From an uncultured Mycoplasmatota bacterium (lineage in GTDB: Bacteria; Bacillota_I; Bacilli_A; RF39; UBA660), in contig URPE01000005.1 of assembly GCA_900549625.1 (NCBI GenBank), positions 1 to 51,228 on the forward strand: a DNA stretch of 51,228 nucleotides, in the 5' to 3' direction. Below are positions 14,798 to 22,267 of the stretch, one piece after another. Below the pieces are notes generated by a model. The model searched no databases and was not told where the DNA came from. It was given only the letters and a program-made list of their open reading frames with translations. Position 1 is the first letter of the stretch; the number at the start of each line of letters is the position of its first letter. Made by a program: the position numbers and the translations under genes.

Positions 14798-15838
14798 ATG
14801 AATATTTATGATTATTTAAAGTTTTATCAAGAAAAAAGTGTAACAGAAATTAATTGGAATATGATGGATAACCTTGTATTATCTATTTTAGCTTATTTGC
14901 CTATTTCTTCATTTCTAAGTTCAAAAAGTCTTGGCGAACTTGTAAGTTATGCTGAGTGTTTTTCTGAAAACGATATGCCTGGTGCAATGAGTCCTTTTGC
15001 TTGTAAAATATTAAAACTTATTAATAACTCTAAAAGATATAAGGATATGGTTATTAGTGATTTTATAAATATTAGAAATGATAAAACGCAGTTTGGGGCA
15101 ATGTGTGTAAGTATTGGTAATATTAAAACCATTGTTTTTAAAGGCTCAGATGGGACATTTATTAGTTGGTTAGAAAATATTCGTATGTCTTATATGAATA
15201 AAACTTATACTGATGCTTTAGCTTATAAATATTTAGAGAAGCATATTACTATGAAAAAAGAAAAAATTTTTGTTACGGGTCATAGTAAAGGTGGACATTT
15301 AGCTCTTATGAGTAGCTTATTACTTAAGAAAAATAAACTTGCAAAAATTAATAAAATATATAATTTTGATGGGCCGGGGGTTTTAAAAGAGATATATTAT
15401 AGTCAAAATTATGAGATATTAAAAACTAAACTAGTTAATATTGTTCCAACTGGATCAGTTGTGGGTGTGTGTCTTTATAATGATGAATATAACGTAGTTA
15501 AAAGTTCTAATCTGGCTTTTAACGAACATTATCCTGATTCTTGGCAAATATTTGGGGAGTTTTTTATACCTGGTAATTTATCTTTGCTAAGTAAGCAACT
15601 TCATGAAAATACAACTTTAAATCTTGATAGTCTTGATAGGGAAACTCTTAGGGATACTATAGAAGAAATAAGCACAAAACTATGTGATAATGTTACTCTT
15701 CCAATTCAGTTTGATATTATTAAGTTAAAAGAAACTATTAAAAATATGCCTAGTATTGACGCGGATGTTTATAAATATTTAATTAAAGCTTTAGAAACAG
15801 TGTTAAGTATTTCAAAAAATAATCAAGATACCTCGTAA
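14798..15838 (+). CDS. Lipase-like alpha/beta hydrolase (DUF2974/Mbeg1-like)
   Basis: 346 aa from the ATG at 14798, which has AAGGTG six bases upstream; the ATG at 14783 is the less likely alternative. The nucleophile elbow GHSKGGHLAL (near residue 163) and the preceding TIVFKGSDGTFISWLEN, which resembles the lipase-3 oxyanion region, are typical of the DUF2974 group. A following FDGPG and a late His (FNEHYPDSW) could complete a triad. No signal peptide, so probably cytoplasmic. Substrate unknown. A TACAAT box lies just upstream, after the preceding terminator, so it seems to be transcribed separately. Confidence 0.8.
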   Translation: MNIYDYLKFYQEKSVTEINWNMMDNLVLSILAYLPISSFLSSKSLGELVSYAECFSENDMPGAMSPFACKILKLINNSKRYKDMVISDFINIRNDKTQFGAMCVSIGNIKTIVFKGSDGTFISWLENIRMSYMNKTYTDALAYKYLEKHITMKKEKIFVTGHSKGGHLALMSSLLLKKNKLAKINKIYNFDGPGVLKEIYYSQNYEILKTKLVNIVPTGSVVGVCLYNDEYNVVKSSNLAFNEHYPDSWQIFGEFFIPGNLSLLSKQLHENTTLNLDSLDRETLRDTIEEISTKLCDNVTLPIQFDIIKLKETIKNMPSIDADVYKYLIKALETVLSISKNNQDTS

Positions 15839-15875
15839 ATGTGGTAATATATTAAGAGAAGGATAGGTGAATGAT

Positions 15876-16610
15876 ATGCGATTTAAAGATAAAGTTGCAA
15901 TTGTAACTGGTGGAGCAAGTGGTATTGGACTTGCTACTGTAAAAAGGTTATTATTAGAAGGGGCTAAAGTTGTTATTGGTGATGTTTCAAAAGATTTAGA
16001 TGATATTGTTAAAAGTCTTGGGGATAACGTTATTGGTGTTCATACTGATGTATCAAAAGAAAGTGATGTTATTAATTTGATTGATAAGGCAGTAAGTACT
16101 TTTGGACGTATTGATTATATGGTAGCTAATGCTGGCGTTGGTGGGTCACCCAACAAACTTAGTGATGTAGCAATGGAAGAGTGGCAAAATGTCATCGGTA
16201 TTAATCAAACGGGCATTTATTTATGTAATAAATACGCTATTAAAAGTATGCTAAAAACTGGTGGCGGGGCAATTGTTAATACTACTAGTATGTATGGGTT
16301 AGTTGGAAGTCCTACGTCTTACGCTTATTCTGCTAGTAAGGGTGCCATAGTGCAAATGACTAGAACTACCTCATTAATGTATGCTAAAGATAATATTCGT
16401 GTTAATGCTGTAGCGCCTGGTTATGTCGATACGCCAATTCTTGCTTTGGCTCCAGAAGAAATGAAAAGGGCAATGGCAAATAGTTTACCAATTGGTCGAT
16501 TAGGCCTTGATACAGAGATAGCTTCTGCTATATGTTTTTTACTTAGTGATGAAGCTTCATTTATAACGGGTTCTATTTTAACTTGTGATGGTGGATTTAC
16601 TGCTATGTAA
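15876..16610 (+). CDS. Short-chain dehydrogenase/reductase
   Basis: 244 aa from ATG 15876, with AGGTG six bases upstream. Classical SDR: cofactor motif TGGASGIG (residues 10-17), NAG (near 86), catalytic Ser in TTSMYG, YAYSASK with Tyr and Lys (near 150), and the C-terminal ITGSILTCDGGFTAM. It reduces or oxidises an alcohol/ketone with NAD(P)H; the acidic residue after the second strand (GDVSKD) favours NAD(H). It could act as a FabG-like or sugar/steroid dehydrogenase; no pathway neighbours help. Terminator follows directly. Confidence 0.92.
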   Translation: MRFKDKVAIVTGGASGIGLATVKRLLLEGAKVVIGDVSKDLDDIVKSLGDNVIGVHTDVSKESDVINLIDKAVSTFGRIDYMVANAGVGGSPNKLSDVAMEEWQNVIGINQTGIYLCNKYAIKSMLKTGGGAIVNTTSMYGLVGSPTSYAYSASKGAIVQMTRTTSLMYAKDNIRVNAVAPGYVDTPILALAPEEMKRAMANSLPIGRLGLDTEIASAICFLLSDEASFITGSILTCDGGFTAM

Positions 16611-16614
16611 TAGT

Positions 16615-16647
16615 GTAAAAAAGTGTCAATAATGGCACTTTTTTTAA
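16615..16647 (+). terminator. Rho-independent terminator
   Basis: AAAAAAGTGTC, loop AATAAT, GGCACTTTTTTT. Confidence 0.85.
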
Positions 16648-16710
16648 GTTTTTAGAAAAAAATATGTTTAAAAAAAAGGAAATTGCAAGATCTTTTTGAA
16701 TATTAATAGT

Positions 16711-16731
16711 AGAGATATGAAAGTTATCTCT
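16711..16731 (+). promoter_or_regulatory. Inverted repeat upstream of the 17-aa ORF
   Basis: AGAGATA / TATCTCT, perfect 7-bp arms around a 7-base loop, ending four bases before the AAAGGAG ribosome site of the small ORF. Operator or RNA hairpin controlling it. Confidence 0.45.
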
Positions 16732-16747
16732 TAGAAAGGAGTATTTT

Positions 16748-16801
16748 ATGCTTAGATATTTTCGCTTATTTGTCCGTATGTTATATGCTTTCTTTGGTTA
16801 A
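16748..16801 (+). CDS. 17-aa ORF with strong RBS (leader peptide or small membrane peptide)
   Basis: Encodes MLRYFRLFVRMLYAFFG: alternating Arg and aromatic residues, likely amphipathic and membrane-active. AAAGGAG lies six bases before the ATG. It is preceded by a hairpin and followed by a second hairpin (16817-16844), then the PemK-like gene. The arrangement fits a leader peptide that controls the next gene, or an independent micropeptide. No family is recognised. Confidence 0.5.
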   Translation: MLRYFRLFVRMLYAFFG

Positions 16802-16816
16802 GATATAACATTGGAA

Positions 16817-16844
16817 GAGAGTTAGCTTATAAAAGTTAGCTCTC
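16817..16844 (+). terminator. Hairpin between the 17-aa ORF and the PemK-like gene
   Basis: GAGAGTTAGCT (16817-16827) pairs with AGTTAGCTCTC (16834-16844) over 11 positions with two G-T pairs. Followed by a T-rich but interrupted stretch, so a weak terminator or attenuator. Confidence 0.5.
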
Positions 16845-16857
16845 ATATTTAATTTAT

Positions 16858-17328
16858 ATGAGGAGGTATATGGTGCTATATACAATAGATGAATTCTATA
16901 AAGAACAATATGATATTGCAAGTATGATTAATCTCGGGTTTATAAAAGAAAGTTCTCTTGCTATTGCAAGTCCTATTTTTGGGGAAATATGGATTTGTGA
17001 AATGCCTATATTATTAAAAAATGATGGAACTATAAGTTTTGAGAAAATTGCAAGACCGGTTTTAGTAATAGATGATAGATGTGAACATTTTATTAAACAT
17101 GATAGGAAAAATTATTATGTTTTAAAAATCACTTCACAAAAAGATACTTATCAAAGAGTAAAGATAAATAACTATGAGCGTTTTGGTTTACAAAAAGAGT
17201 CTTTCATAAGAATTGAATTACCAATAAAAGTAGAAAAAAGTCAGTTTTTGTATAAGATTGGTTATTTAGGGTCAAAAATAACAAATACTTATCTTCTTAA
17301 AGTTAAAAAATACTTAAAAATAAATTAA
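16858..17328 (+). CDS. PemK/MazF-like fold protein
   Basis: 156 aa if started at 16858. AGGAGG at 16861-16866 would instead suit GTG 16873, so the start is uncertain. Residues about 42-145 follow the PemK/MazF order: FGEIWICEMPIL, RPVLVIDD, YYVLKITS, a central FGLQKESFIRIELPI and a closing YKIGYLGSK. MazF-type proteins are mRNA endonucleases. Here an extra N-terminal helix region of about 40 residues precedes the barrel, and no classical antitoxin is adjacent; only a 17-aa ORF precedes it. It may therefore be a solitary or repurposed toxin-fold protein. Assignment is from motif order only. Confidence 0.65.
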   Translation: MRRYMVLYTIDEFYKEQYDIASMINLGFIKESSLAIASPIFGEIWICEMPILLKNDGTISFEKIARPVLVIDDRCEHFIKHDRKNYYVLKITSQKDTYQRVKINNYERFGLQKESFIRIELPIKVEKSQFLYKIGYLGSKITNTYLLKVKKYLKIN

Positions 17329-17334
17329 AAGTAG

Positions 17335-17363
17335 TTGTCGATAGACATTTTGTTTGATACAAT
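17335..17363 (+). promoter_or_regulatory. rpsB-tsf promoter
   Basis: TTGTCG (17335-17340), 17-base spacer, TACAAT (17358-17363). Confidence 0.7.
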
Positions 17364-17396
17364 TATTATGGCTTTGTAAAAGCAAATAAACATGGA

Positions 17397-17459
17397 CTGG
17401 GGATTAAACGTTTCGAGTGCTCTCGGCGTAGAGTGAAACGTTTAAGAAGATCTAGCCAG
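17397..17459 (+). ncRNA. Structured rpsB leader (candidate S2 autoregulatory element)
   Basis: Nested pairing: CTGG / CCAG outside, then a perfect 11-bp helix TTAAACGTTTC (17404-17414) with GAAACGTTTAA (17435-17445), and a small inner CTCT / AGAG helix. It lies in the 5' UTR between promoter and RBS of rpsB. No terminator follows, so control would be at translation. Leaders of this kind bind the ribosomal protein they encode; identity as an S2 leader is inferred from position. Confidence 0.65.
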
Positions 17460-17484
17460 AAGATTAACGAAGGAGGATGTTTTT

Positions 17485-18390
17485 ATGGCCGTAGTTTCTA
17501 AAAGTCTATTATTAGAAGCTGGAGTTCATTTTGGACATCAAACAAAAAGATGGAATCCAAAAATGAAACCTTATATTTTTGGGACAAGAGATGATATTTA
17601 TATTATTGATCTTGACAAAACCGTTGAATGCATGGAAAATGCATATGAAGCAATGAAGAGTATTGCTGAAAATGGAGGTACTTTCTTATTTGTAGGTACT
17701 AAAAAACAAGCTGGTGAAGTTGCTCGTGATGAAGCTTTAAGAAGTAATTCATTTTATGTTACTGAACGTTGGCTTGGTGGAACACTTACAAATTTCCGTA
17801 CAATAAGACGTCGTGTTAATCGTCTTGAAGCTATTGAAAAAATGGAAAAAGATGGTGTTTTTGATGTTTTACCTAAAAAAGAAGTTATCAAATTAAAGAA
17901 AGAATATGACAAATTAAATCGTTTATTATGTGGTATTCGTGGTATGACTAAATTACCTCAAGCTATTATTATTGTTGATTCTAAAAAAGAAGAGAATGCT
18001 ATTCGTGAAGCTAAGAAATTACATATTCCAGTATTTGGTTTAATTGATACTAATTGTGATCCAGATAATATTGATTATGTATTACCAGCAAATGATGATG
18101 CTGTTCGTTCTATTAAAGTTGTACTTGGCGCTTTAAATAATGCTATTTGTGAAGCAAATCACTTAGAAATGGTTGATTATACAACTGAAGAGGATCGTAA
18201 AAGTACTGTTAAAGAAAACAAAGTTGTTCCTAAGAAGGAAGAAGTTAAAGAATTAGTTGAAACTAAAGAAGAAGCTAAAGATTATAGTAAAATGACTTTA
18301 GCTGAACTAAAAAGTGAAGCAAAAGAACAAGGTATTAAAGGTTATTCTGCAATGAAGAAAGATGAATTAGTTGCAGCTTTAACAAAATAA
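17485..18390 (+). CDS. rpsB: 30S ribosomal protein S2 with C-terminal SAP-like extension
   Basis: 301 aa, about 50 residues longer than a typical S2. Residues 1-230 are a normal S2 (LLEAGVHFGHQTKRWNPKMK, ERWLGGTLTNF, PVFGLIDTNCDPDNIDY). After a charged Lys/Glu linker, residues about 264-300 read like a SAP/Rho-N helix-extended-helix module (MTLAELKSEAKEQGIKGYS ... KKDELVAAL), which in other proteins binds nucleic acid. AAGGAGGAT precedes the ATG. A structured leader lies upstream and tsf follows 29 bases after the stop, the usual order. Confidence 0.97.
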   Translation: MAVVSKSLLLEAGVHFGHQTKRWNPKMKPYIFGTRDDIYIIDLDKTVECMENAYEAMKSIAENGGTFLFVGTKKQAGEVARDEALRSNSFYVTERWLGGTLTNFRTIRRRVNRLEAIEKMEKDGVFDVLPKKEVIKLKKEYDKLNRLLCGIRGMTKLPQAIIIVDSKKEENAIREAKKLHIPVFGLIDTNCDPDNIDYVLPANDDAVRSIKVVLGALNNAICEANHLEMVDYTTEEDRKSTVKENKVVPKKEEVKELVETKEEAKDYSKMTLAELKSEAKEQGIKGYSAMKKDELVAALTK

Positions 18391-18419
18391 TAAAATAAAC
18401 TAAAGAAAGAGGTGGGTTT

Positions 18420-19295
18420 ATGGTAACCGCTCAAATGGTAAAAGATTTACGTGAAAAAACTGGTGCAGGTATGATGGATTGCAAAAAGGCTCTTGCTGAG
18501 ACTAATGGTGATTTAGCTGCTGCTGAAGAATTTTTAAGAGAAAAAGGTATTGCTAAAGCTAATAAAAAAGAAAGTAGAATCGCTGCTGAAGGACTTGCAG
18601 CTATTTATGCTGAAGATAAAAAAGCAGTTATTTTAGAAGTTAATTCTGAAACTGATTTTGTTAGTAAAAATGAAGAATTTAAATCTATGATAGATTCTAT
18701 TGGTGCTGCCTTATTAAAAAGTGATGCTAAAACTTTAGAAGAAGCATTAGAACTTCCTTGTGAAGATGGTACTATTCATGATTTAATTGTTACTAAAACA
18801 GCTAAAATTGGTGAAAAACTTTCTTTACGTCGTTTTGAGATTGTTTCATTAAATGATGGTGATGTTCTTGGCTCATATATTCATATGGGAGGTAGAATTG
18901 CTAGTTTAGTTGTTTTAAAAGGCGGTAATGAAGCAGTTGCTAAAGATGTTGCAATGCAACAAGCTGCTATGAAACCAGAATATGTTTTTATTACAGATGT
19001 TCCAGAAGAAGTTGTAGCTAAAGAAAGAGAAATTCAAAAGGAACTTGCTATTAGTGAAGGAAAACCTGCTGATATTGCTGAAAAAATGGTTGAAGGACGT
19101 ATCAAGAAATTCTATAAAGAAATTTGTTTAGTTGAACAAGCATTCATTAAAGATGGCAGTATGTCAGTTAGTGATTACGTTAAAAACAATAATGGTGAAA
19201 TTATTAAAGCTATTCGTTATGAAGTTGGTGAAGGCATGGAAAAAAGAAATGATGACTTTGCTGCTGAAGTAATGAATCAAGTTAAAGGTAATTAA
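18420..19295 (+). CDS. tsf: Elongation factor Ts
   Basis: 291 aa. Guanine nucleotide exchange factor for EF-Tu. N-terminal UBA-like domain (VKDLREKTGAGMMDCKKAL), the conserved TDFVSKNEEF motif near residue 80, and the two core subdomains follow in full. AAAGAGGTG precedes the ATG. Co-transcribed with rpsB; a terminator follows within 15 bases. Confidence 0.97.
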   Translation: MVTAQMVKDLREKTGAGMMDCKKALAETNGDLAAAEEFLREKGIAKANKKESRIAAEGLAAIYAEDKKAVILEVNSETDFVSKNEEFKSMIDSIGAALLKSDAKTLEEALELPCEDGTIHDLIVTKTAKIGEKLSLRRFEIVSLNDGDVLGSYIHMGGRIASLVVLKGGNEAVAKDVAMQQAAMKPEYVFITDVPEEVVAKEREIQKELAISEGKPADIAEKMVEGRIKKFYKEICLVEQAFIKDGSMSVSDYVKNNNGEIIKAIRYEVGEGMEKRNDDFAAEVMNQVKGN

Positions 19296-19307
19296 TACAT
19301 TATATTT

Positions 19308-19337
19308 GACACTTTTTTTGATAAAGTGTCTTTTTTT
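19308..19337 (+). terminator. Rho-independent terminator of rpsB-tsf
   Basis: GACACTTT / AAAGTGTC with a T-rich loop and a run of seven T. Confidence 0.85.
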
Positions 19338-19383
19338 CTAGTATTAATCTTGATATAATAAAAGCGTGGAAGGAAGATGTACA

Positions 19384-19992
19384 ATGGAGATTAAGATTAA
19401 AGAAAAAAAACCTATGCCATTGTTTCAAAAGATTTTCTATATTATTAGTTTTGTTTTTTTAATCTGGGCTTTTATTTATTTAGGCACAAAAAATTATAAT
19501 GCACCTATAAAGAAATTAAGTGATGCTGAAAGTTTTACTAAAGAATTTGGTATTACTAGTGATAATCGCTTTAAATATAAAAATGCTAAAGAAACATTAG
19601 AATTACTAAATACTGGTACAGGAGTTATATTTTTTTCATTTCCAGAGAATGAGTGGAGTTATAATTATGCGGAAATGCTAAATGATGTTGCTAAAGATAA
19701 TAATGAAGAATTTATTTATTATTATAACTTTAAAAATGATCGCAGTAATAGAAACTACTATTATACTAATATTGTTAAGATTCTTGAGTCTTATGTACCA
19801 ACTACTGATGCTGGTGATAAAAATATTTATGCTCCAAGTGTTGTTTTTGTAAAAGATGGTAATATTATTGGTTATGATGATGAAACAAGTATAATGAAAG
19901 GTGATACTACAGTAAGTAATTATTGGACTAATGAGAAAATAATAAATAAAAAAGCTTCTTTTGATCTTATGTTTAAGAAACTACGGAGTTAG
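19384..19992 (+). CDS. Membrane-anchored thioredoxin-fold-like protein without CxxC
   Basis: 202 aa from ATG 19384 (GGAAGGAAG upstream). One N-terminal TM helix (about residues 13-34), then an extracytoplasmic domain whose order resembles thioredoxin: GVIFFSFPENEW where the active site would be, a helix, YYYNF, and a late APSVVFVKDGNIIGY strand with the cis-Pro-like P. No cysteine is present at the active-site position, so it cannot be a thiol oxidoreductase. It may be a structural or bacteriocin-accessory-like relative. Three bases separate it from a sister gene that does carry CxxC. Confidence 0.6.
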   Translation: MEIKIKEKKPMPLFQKIFYIISFVFLIWAFIYLGTKNYNAPIKKLSDAESFTKEFGITSDNRFKYKNAKETLELLNTGTGVIFFSFPENEWSYNYAEMLNDVAKDNNEEFIYYYNFKNDRSNRNYYYTNIVKILESYVPTTDAGDKNIYAPSVVFVKDGNIIGYDDETSIMKGDTTVSNYWTNEKIINKKASFDLMFKKLRS

Positions 19993-19995
19993 ACT

Positions 19996-20547
19996 ATGCA
20001 AGATGATAATAAAAAAGCCATTTATAAAATAAAATTAAGTGAAAAAGAGCAGAAAGTTCTTTATTGTACGATTTTTGTTATTTTTCTGTTACTACTAATG
20101 TTTGGTGATAAGATAGCTCTTCACTTTATTAAACAAAGTCCAAATCCTAATAACCGTGTATTTGGTAGTGATGAGATAATAACTGACAGTGTATTTAAAG
20201 AAAGTAATATTGAAACTATATCATTGGAAACTACTTTGGAGAAAATAAGAAATAATGAAAAGTTCTATTTACTTTCAACGAGAGATATTTGTTATCCGTG
20301 TCTTCAATATATGCCTAATATTTCTGATATATTAGTTAAAAATAATTTAAATATTTACATATTAAATCGGGGAGAAGTAGATAAAGATAGTTCTTATTAT
20401 AGGGAATTTGAAGAACTTGATGAACGTATTTCAGAGCATTTTCAATATACACCTTACTTATTATATTTTGATGGTGGTGAGTTAAAAAAAGAACTAGTTG
20501 GTTTAAAAAATGATGATGAATTAAAAGAATTTATTAATAAAATATAG
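19996..20547 (+). CDS. Membrane-anchored thioredoxin-like protein with CYPC motif
   Basis: 183 aa. N-terminal TM helix (about 20-42), then an extracytoplasmic thioredoxin-like domain: FYLLSTRDICYPCLQYMPNI (CYPC active site near residue 94), a helix, LNIYILNRGE, and TPYLLYFDGGELKKELVG with the cis-Pro-like TP. It could reduce, oxidise or isomerise disulfides outside the membrane, or resemble bacteriocin-transport accessory proteins. It lies directly after a Cys-less paralogue, and just before frr, where pyrH is normally found. Confidence 0.7.
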   Translation: MQDDNKKAIYKIKLSEKEQKVLYCTIFVIFLLLLMFGDKIALHFIKQSPNPNNRVFGSDEIITDSVFKESNIETISLETTLEKIRNNEKFYLLSTRDICYPCLQYMPNISDILVKNNLNIYILNRGEVDKDSSYYREFEELDERISEHFQYTPYLLYFDGGELKKELVGLKNDDELKEFINKI

Positions 20548-20560
20548 AAAGAGGATATTT

Positions 20561-21088
20561 ATGAATACAGAAGAAAAAATGAAAAAAGCAATTGAAAACT
20601 TAGAAAGTAGACTAGTAACTATTCGGGCTGGTAGAGCAAACCCTGCTATGTTAAGTAAAGTTATGGTCGAATATTATGGGGTAGCAACACCTATTCAAAG
20701 TGTCGCTAATATAACAGTGCCAGAGGCAAGACAATTAATGGTGAAACCTTTTGATAGAAGTGTTTTAAAAGATATAGAAAGAGCTATTAATGAGGCTAAC
20801 TTAGGTATCTTACCTACTAATAACGGAGAAGTAATTATTTTGCCTATTCCTGAACTTACAGAAGAACGAAGAAGAGAGTATGTAAAACAAGCTAAACTTA
20901 TGTGTGAAGATGCCAAAGTAGCATTAAGAAATATTAGGCAAGACGCTAATAACGAGATAAAAAGTTTAGAATTACCAGAAGATGAAGAAAAACTAGAACT
21001 TGAAGATGTTCAAGAATTGATTCAAAAATATAATAAAAAAATAGATGAACTTGGTAAAGAAAAAGAAAAAGAATTAATGGAAGTGTAA
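20561..21088 (+). CDS. frr: Ribosome recycling factor
   Basis: 175 aa, slightly shorter than the usual 185 because the N-terminus is trimmed. Splits post-termination ribosomes with EF-G. Conserved segments: ESRLVTIRAGRANPAML, YYGVATPIQSVANI, LPIPELTEERRREYVKQAK and the long final three-helix bundle. AAAGAGG precedes the ATG. Terminator follows. Confidence 0.97.
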   Translation: MNTEEKMKKAIENLESRLVTIRAGRANPAMLSKVMVEYYGVATPIQSVANITVPEARQLMVKPFDRSVLKDIERAINEANLGILPTNNGEVIILPIPELTEERRREYVKQAKLMCEDAKVALRNIRQDANNEIKSLELPEDEEKLELEDVQELIQKYNKKIDELGKEKEKELMEV

Positions 21089-21097
21089 TAATCCTAC

Positions 21098-21124
21098 AAA
21101 ATTCAGCATTTTACTGAATTTTTT
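21098..21124 (+). terminator. Rho-independent terminator of frr
   Basis: AAATTCAG / CTGAATTT with a 7-base loop, then T run. Confidence 0.85.
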
Positions 21125-21188
21125 CTTGCTAATAAAGGGTTTATAGTGTTATAATCATGTATAGAAAAACACGAAGGGAGGGGAAAGT

Positions 21189-21380
21189 ATGAACTCAAAT
21201 AAAGTAATCGTAAAAGATGGCGATATTGATAAGGCATTAAGAAGATTTAAAGTCGTTGTTGCAAAAAGTGGTGTCCCTTCTGAATTCAAAAAAAGAAAAC
21301 ATTATGAAAAACCAGGCGTTAAAAGAAGAGAAGAAAAGAAAAAGAATATTCGTAATTCTCGTAAACATCGTAATTACTAA
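21189..21380 (+). CDS. rpsU: 30S ribosomal protein S21
   Basis: 63 aa, normal length. DIDKALRRFKVVVAKSGVPSE then a very basic C-terminal helix (KKRKHYEKPGVKRREEKKKN). GAGGGG lies before the ATG. It is followed by yqeY, the usual neighbour in Bacilli, but with a terminator in between. Confidence 0.96.
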   Translation: MNSNKVIVKDGDIDKALRRFKVVVAKSGVPSEFKKRKHYEKPGVKRREEKKKNIRNSRKHRNY

Positions 21381-21403
21381 GATACAATATTGTATCTTTT
21401 TTT
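21379..21403 (+). terminator. Rho-independent terminator of rpsU
   Basis: Perfect AAGATACAAT / ATTGTATCTT palindrome followed by a T run; it overlaps the rpsU stop codon. Confidence 0.85.
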
Positions 21404-21455
21404 CTTGAAGATTTTATATTTATGAGTTACAATGAAGTTAGAAAAGAGGATTTTT

Positions 21456-21905
21456 ATGAATTTAAATGAAAAAATTAAAACAGATTTAGTTAGTGCAATG
21501 AAAGGCCATGATACATTTAAAGTATCAGTTTTAAGAATGCTTAAAAGTGAGTTACAACTAGAAAGCATTAATTTAAAAAAAGAATTAACTGATGATGAAG
21601 TTATGGCTGTTATTAAAAGAAATGTTAAAAAAAGAAAAGACGCTATAGAAGAGTTTAAAAAATATGGAAAAACAGAAGAAATAGAGAAGAATAATACAGA
21701 AATCACTATTTTAGAATCCTATTTACCAGAACAGTTAAGTGATGAAGAAATAAAGAAGGCTGTAGTAGATGCAATAAATGAACTTAAACCAGAATCTATT
21801 AAGGATATGGGACGCGTTATGAAATATTTAACTGAAAAAATCGGTACAGTTGCAGATATGGGAAAAGTTAGTTACTTAGTAAAAAGCAAACTTACTTCTA
21901 ATTAA
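21456..21905 (+). CDS. yqeY: GatB/YqeY domain protein
   Basis: 149 aa from ATG 21456 with AGAGGA upstream, the usual YqeY length; an upstream in-frame ATG at 21432 precedes the RBS. Helical YqeY domain with SAMKGHDTFKVSVLRMLKSEL, then ESYLPEQLSDEEIKKAV and a C-terminal DMGRVMKYLTEKIG tail-like domain related to GatB. It is thought to be linked to tRNA-dependent amide transfer; its exact role is not settled. Neighbour of rpsU as in other Firmicutes. Confidence 0.93.
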   Translation: MNLNEKIKTDLVSAMKGHDTFKVSVLRMLKSELQLESINLKKELTDDEVMAVIKRNVKKRKDAIEEFKKYGKTEEIEKNNTEITILESYLPEQLSDEEIKKAVVDAINELKPESIKDMGRVMKYLTEKIGTVADMGKVSYLVKSKLTSN

Positions 21906-21909
21906 AAAT

Positions 21910-21955
21910 ACGGTTTTGACAAATTTTAGCTTATTTTGTCGAAACTGTTTTTTTT
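21910..21955 (+). terminator. Rho-independent terminator of yqeY
   Basis: 14-bp stem (21910-21923 with 21935-21948, two G-T pairs) followed by T residues. Confidence 0.8.
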
Positions 21956-21994
21956 ATATTACCCTTGTGCTATTCTATTTACGAGGGTGATTTT

Positions 21995-22222
21995 ATGGAT
22001 TTATATTATCAAAATGAAACGTTATATATTGATTTATATAATACTTTAACTGATGATGAATATTTTGCATTAAAAAAAAGAATTTTTAGAATTAGTAGTG
22101 ATTATGATGTTGATAAAGTTATTGTTTTAAATCATCGCCATTTTTTTCACAATCGTTTTTACTTACAACAAATGAAACAAGATTTCTTAAGAGAATATCG
22201 TGGTGAATTTGAAATAAAATAA
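21995..22222 (+). CDS. Small hypothetical protein preceding gpr
   Basis: 75 aa from ATG 21995 (GAGGGTGA upstream). Begins YYQNETLYIDLYNTLTDDEYFALKKRI, then a strand (VDKVIVLNHRH) and a basic/aromatic C-terminus. The strand-helix-strand order is faintly STAS-like (anti-sigma antagonist fold) but truncated, so this is only a suggestion. It lies 45 bases before the germination protease, so a sporulation link is possible. Confidence 0.6.
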   Translation: MDLYYQNETLYIDLYNTLTDDEYFALKKRIFRISSDYDVDKVIVLNHRHFFHNRFYLQQMKQDFLREYRGEFEIK

Positions 22223-22267
22223 CTTATAAATCCCTATAAATAGATCATACTATTAAGGGTGATGAAA

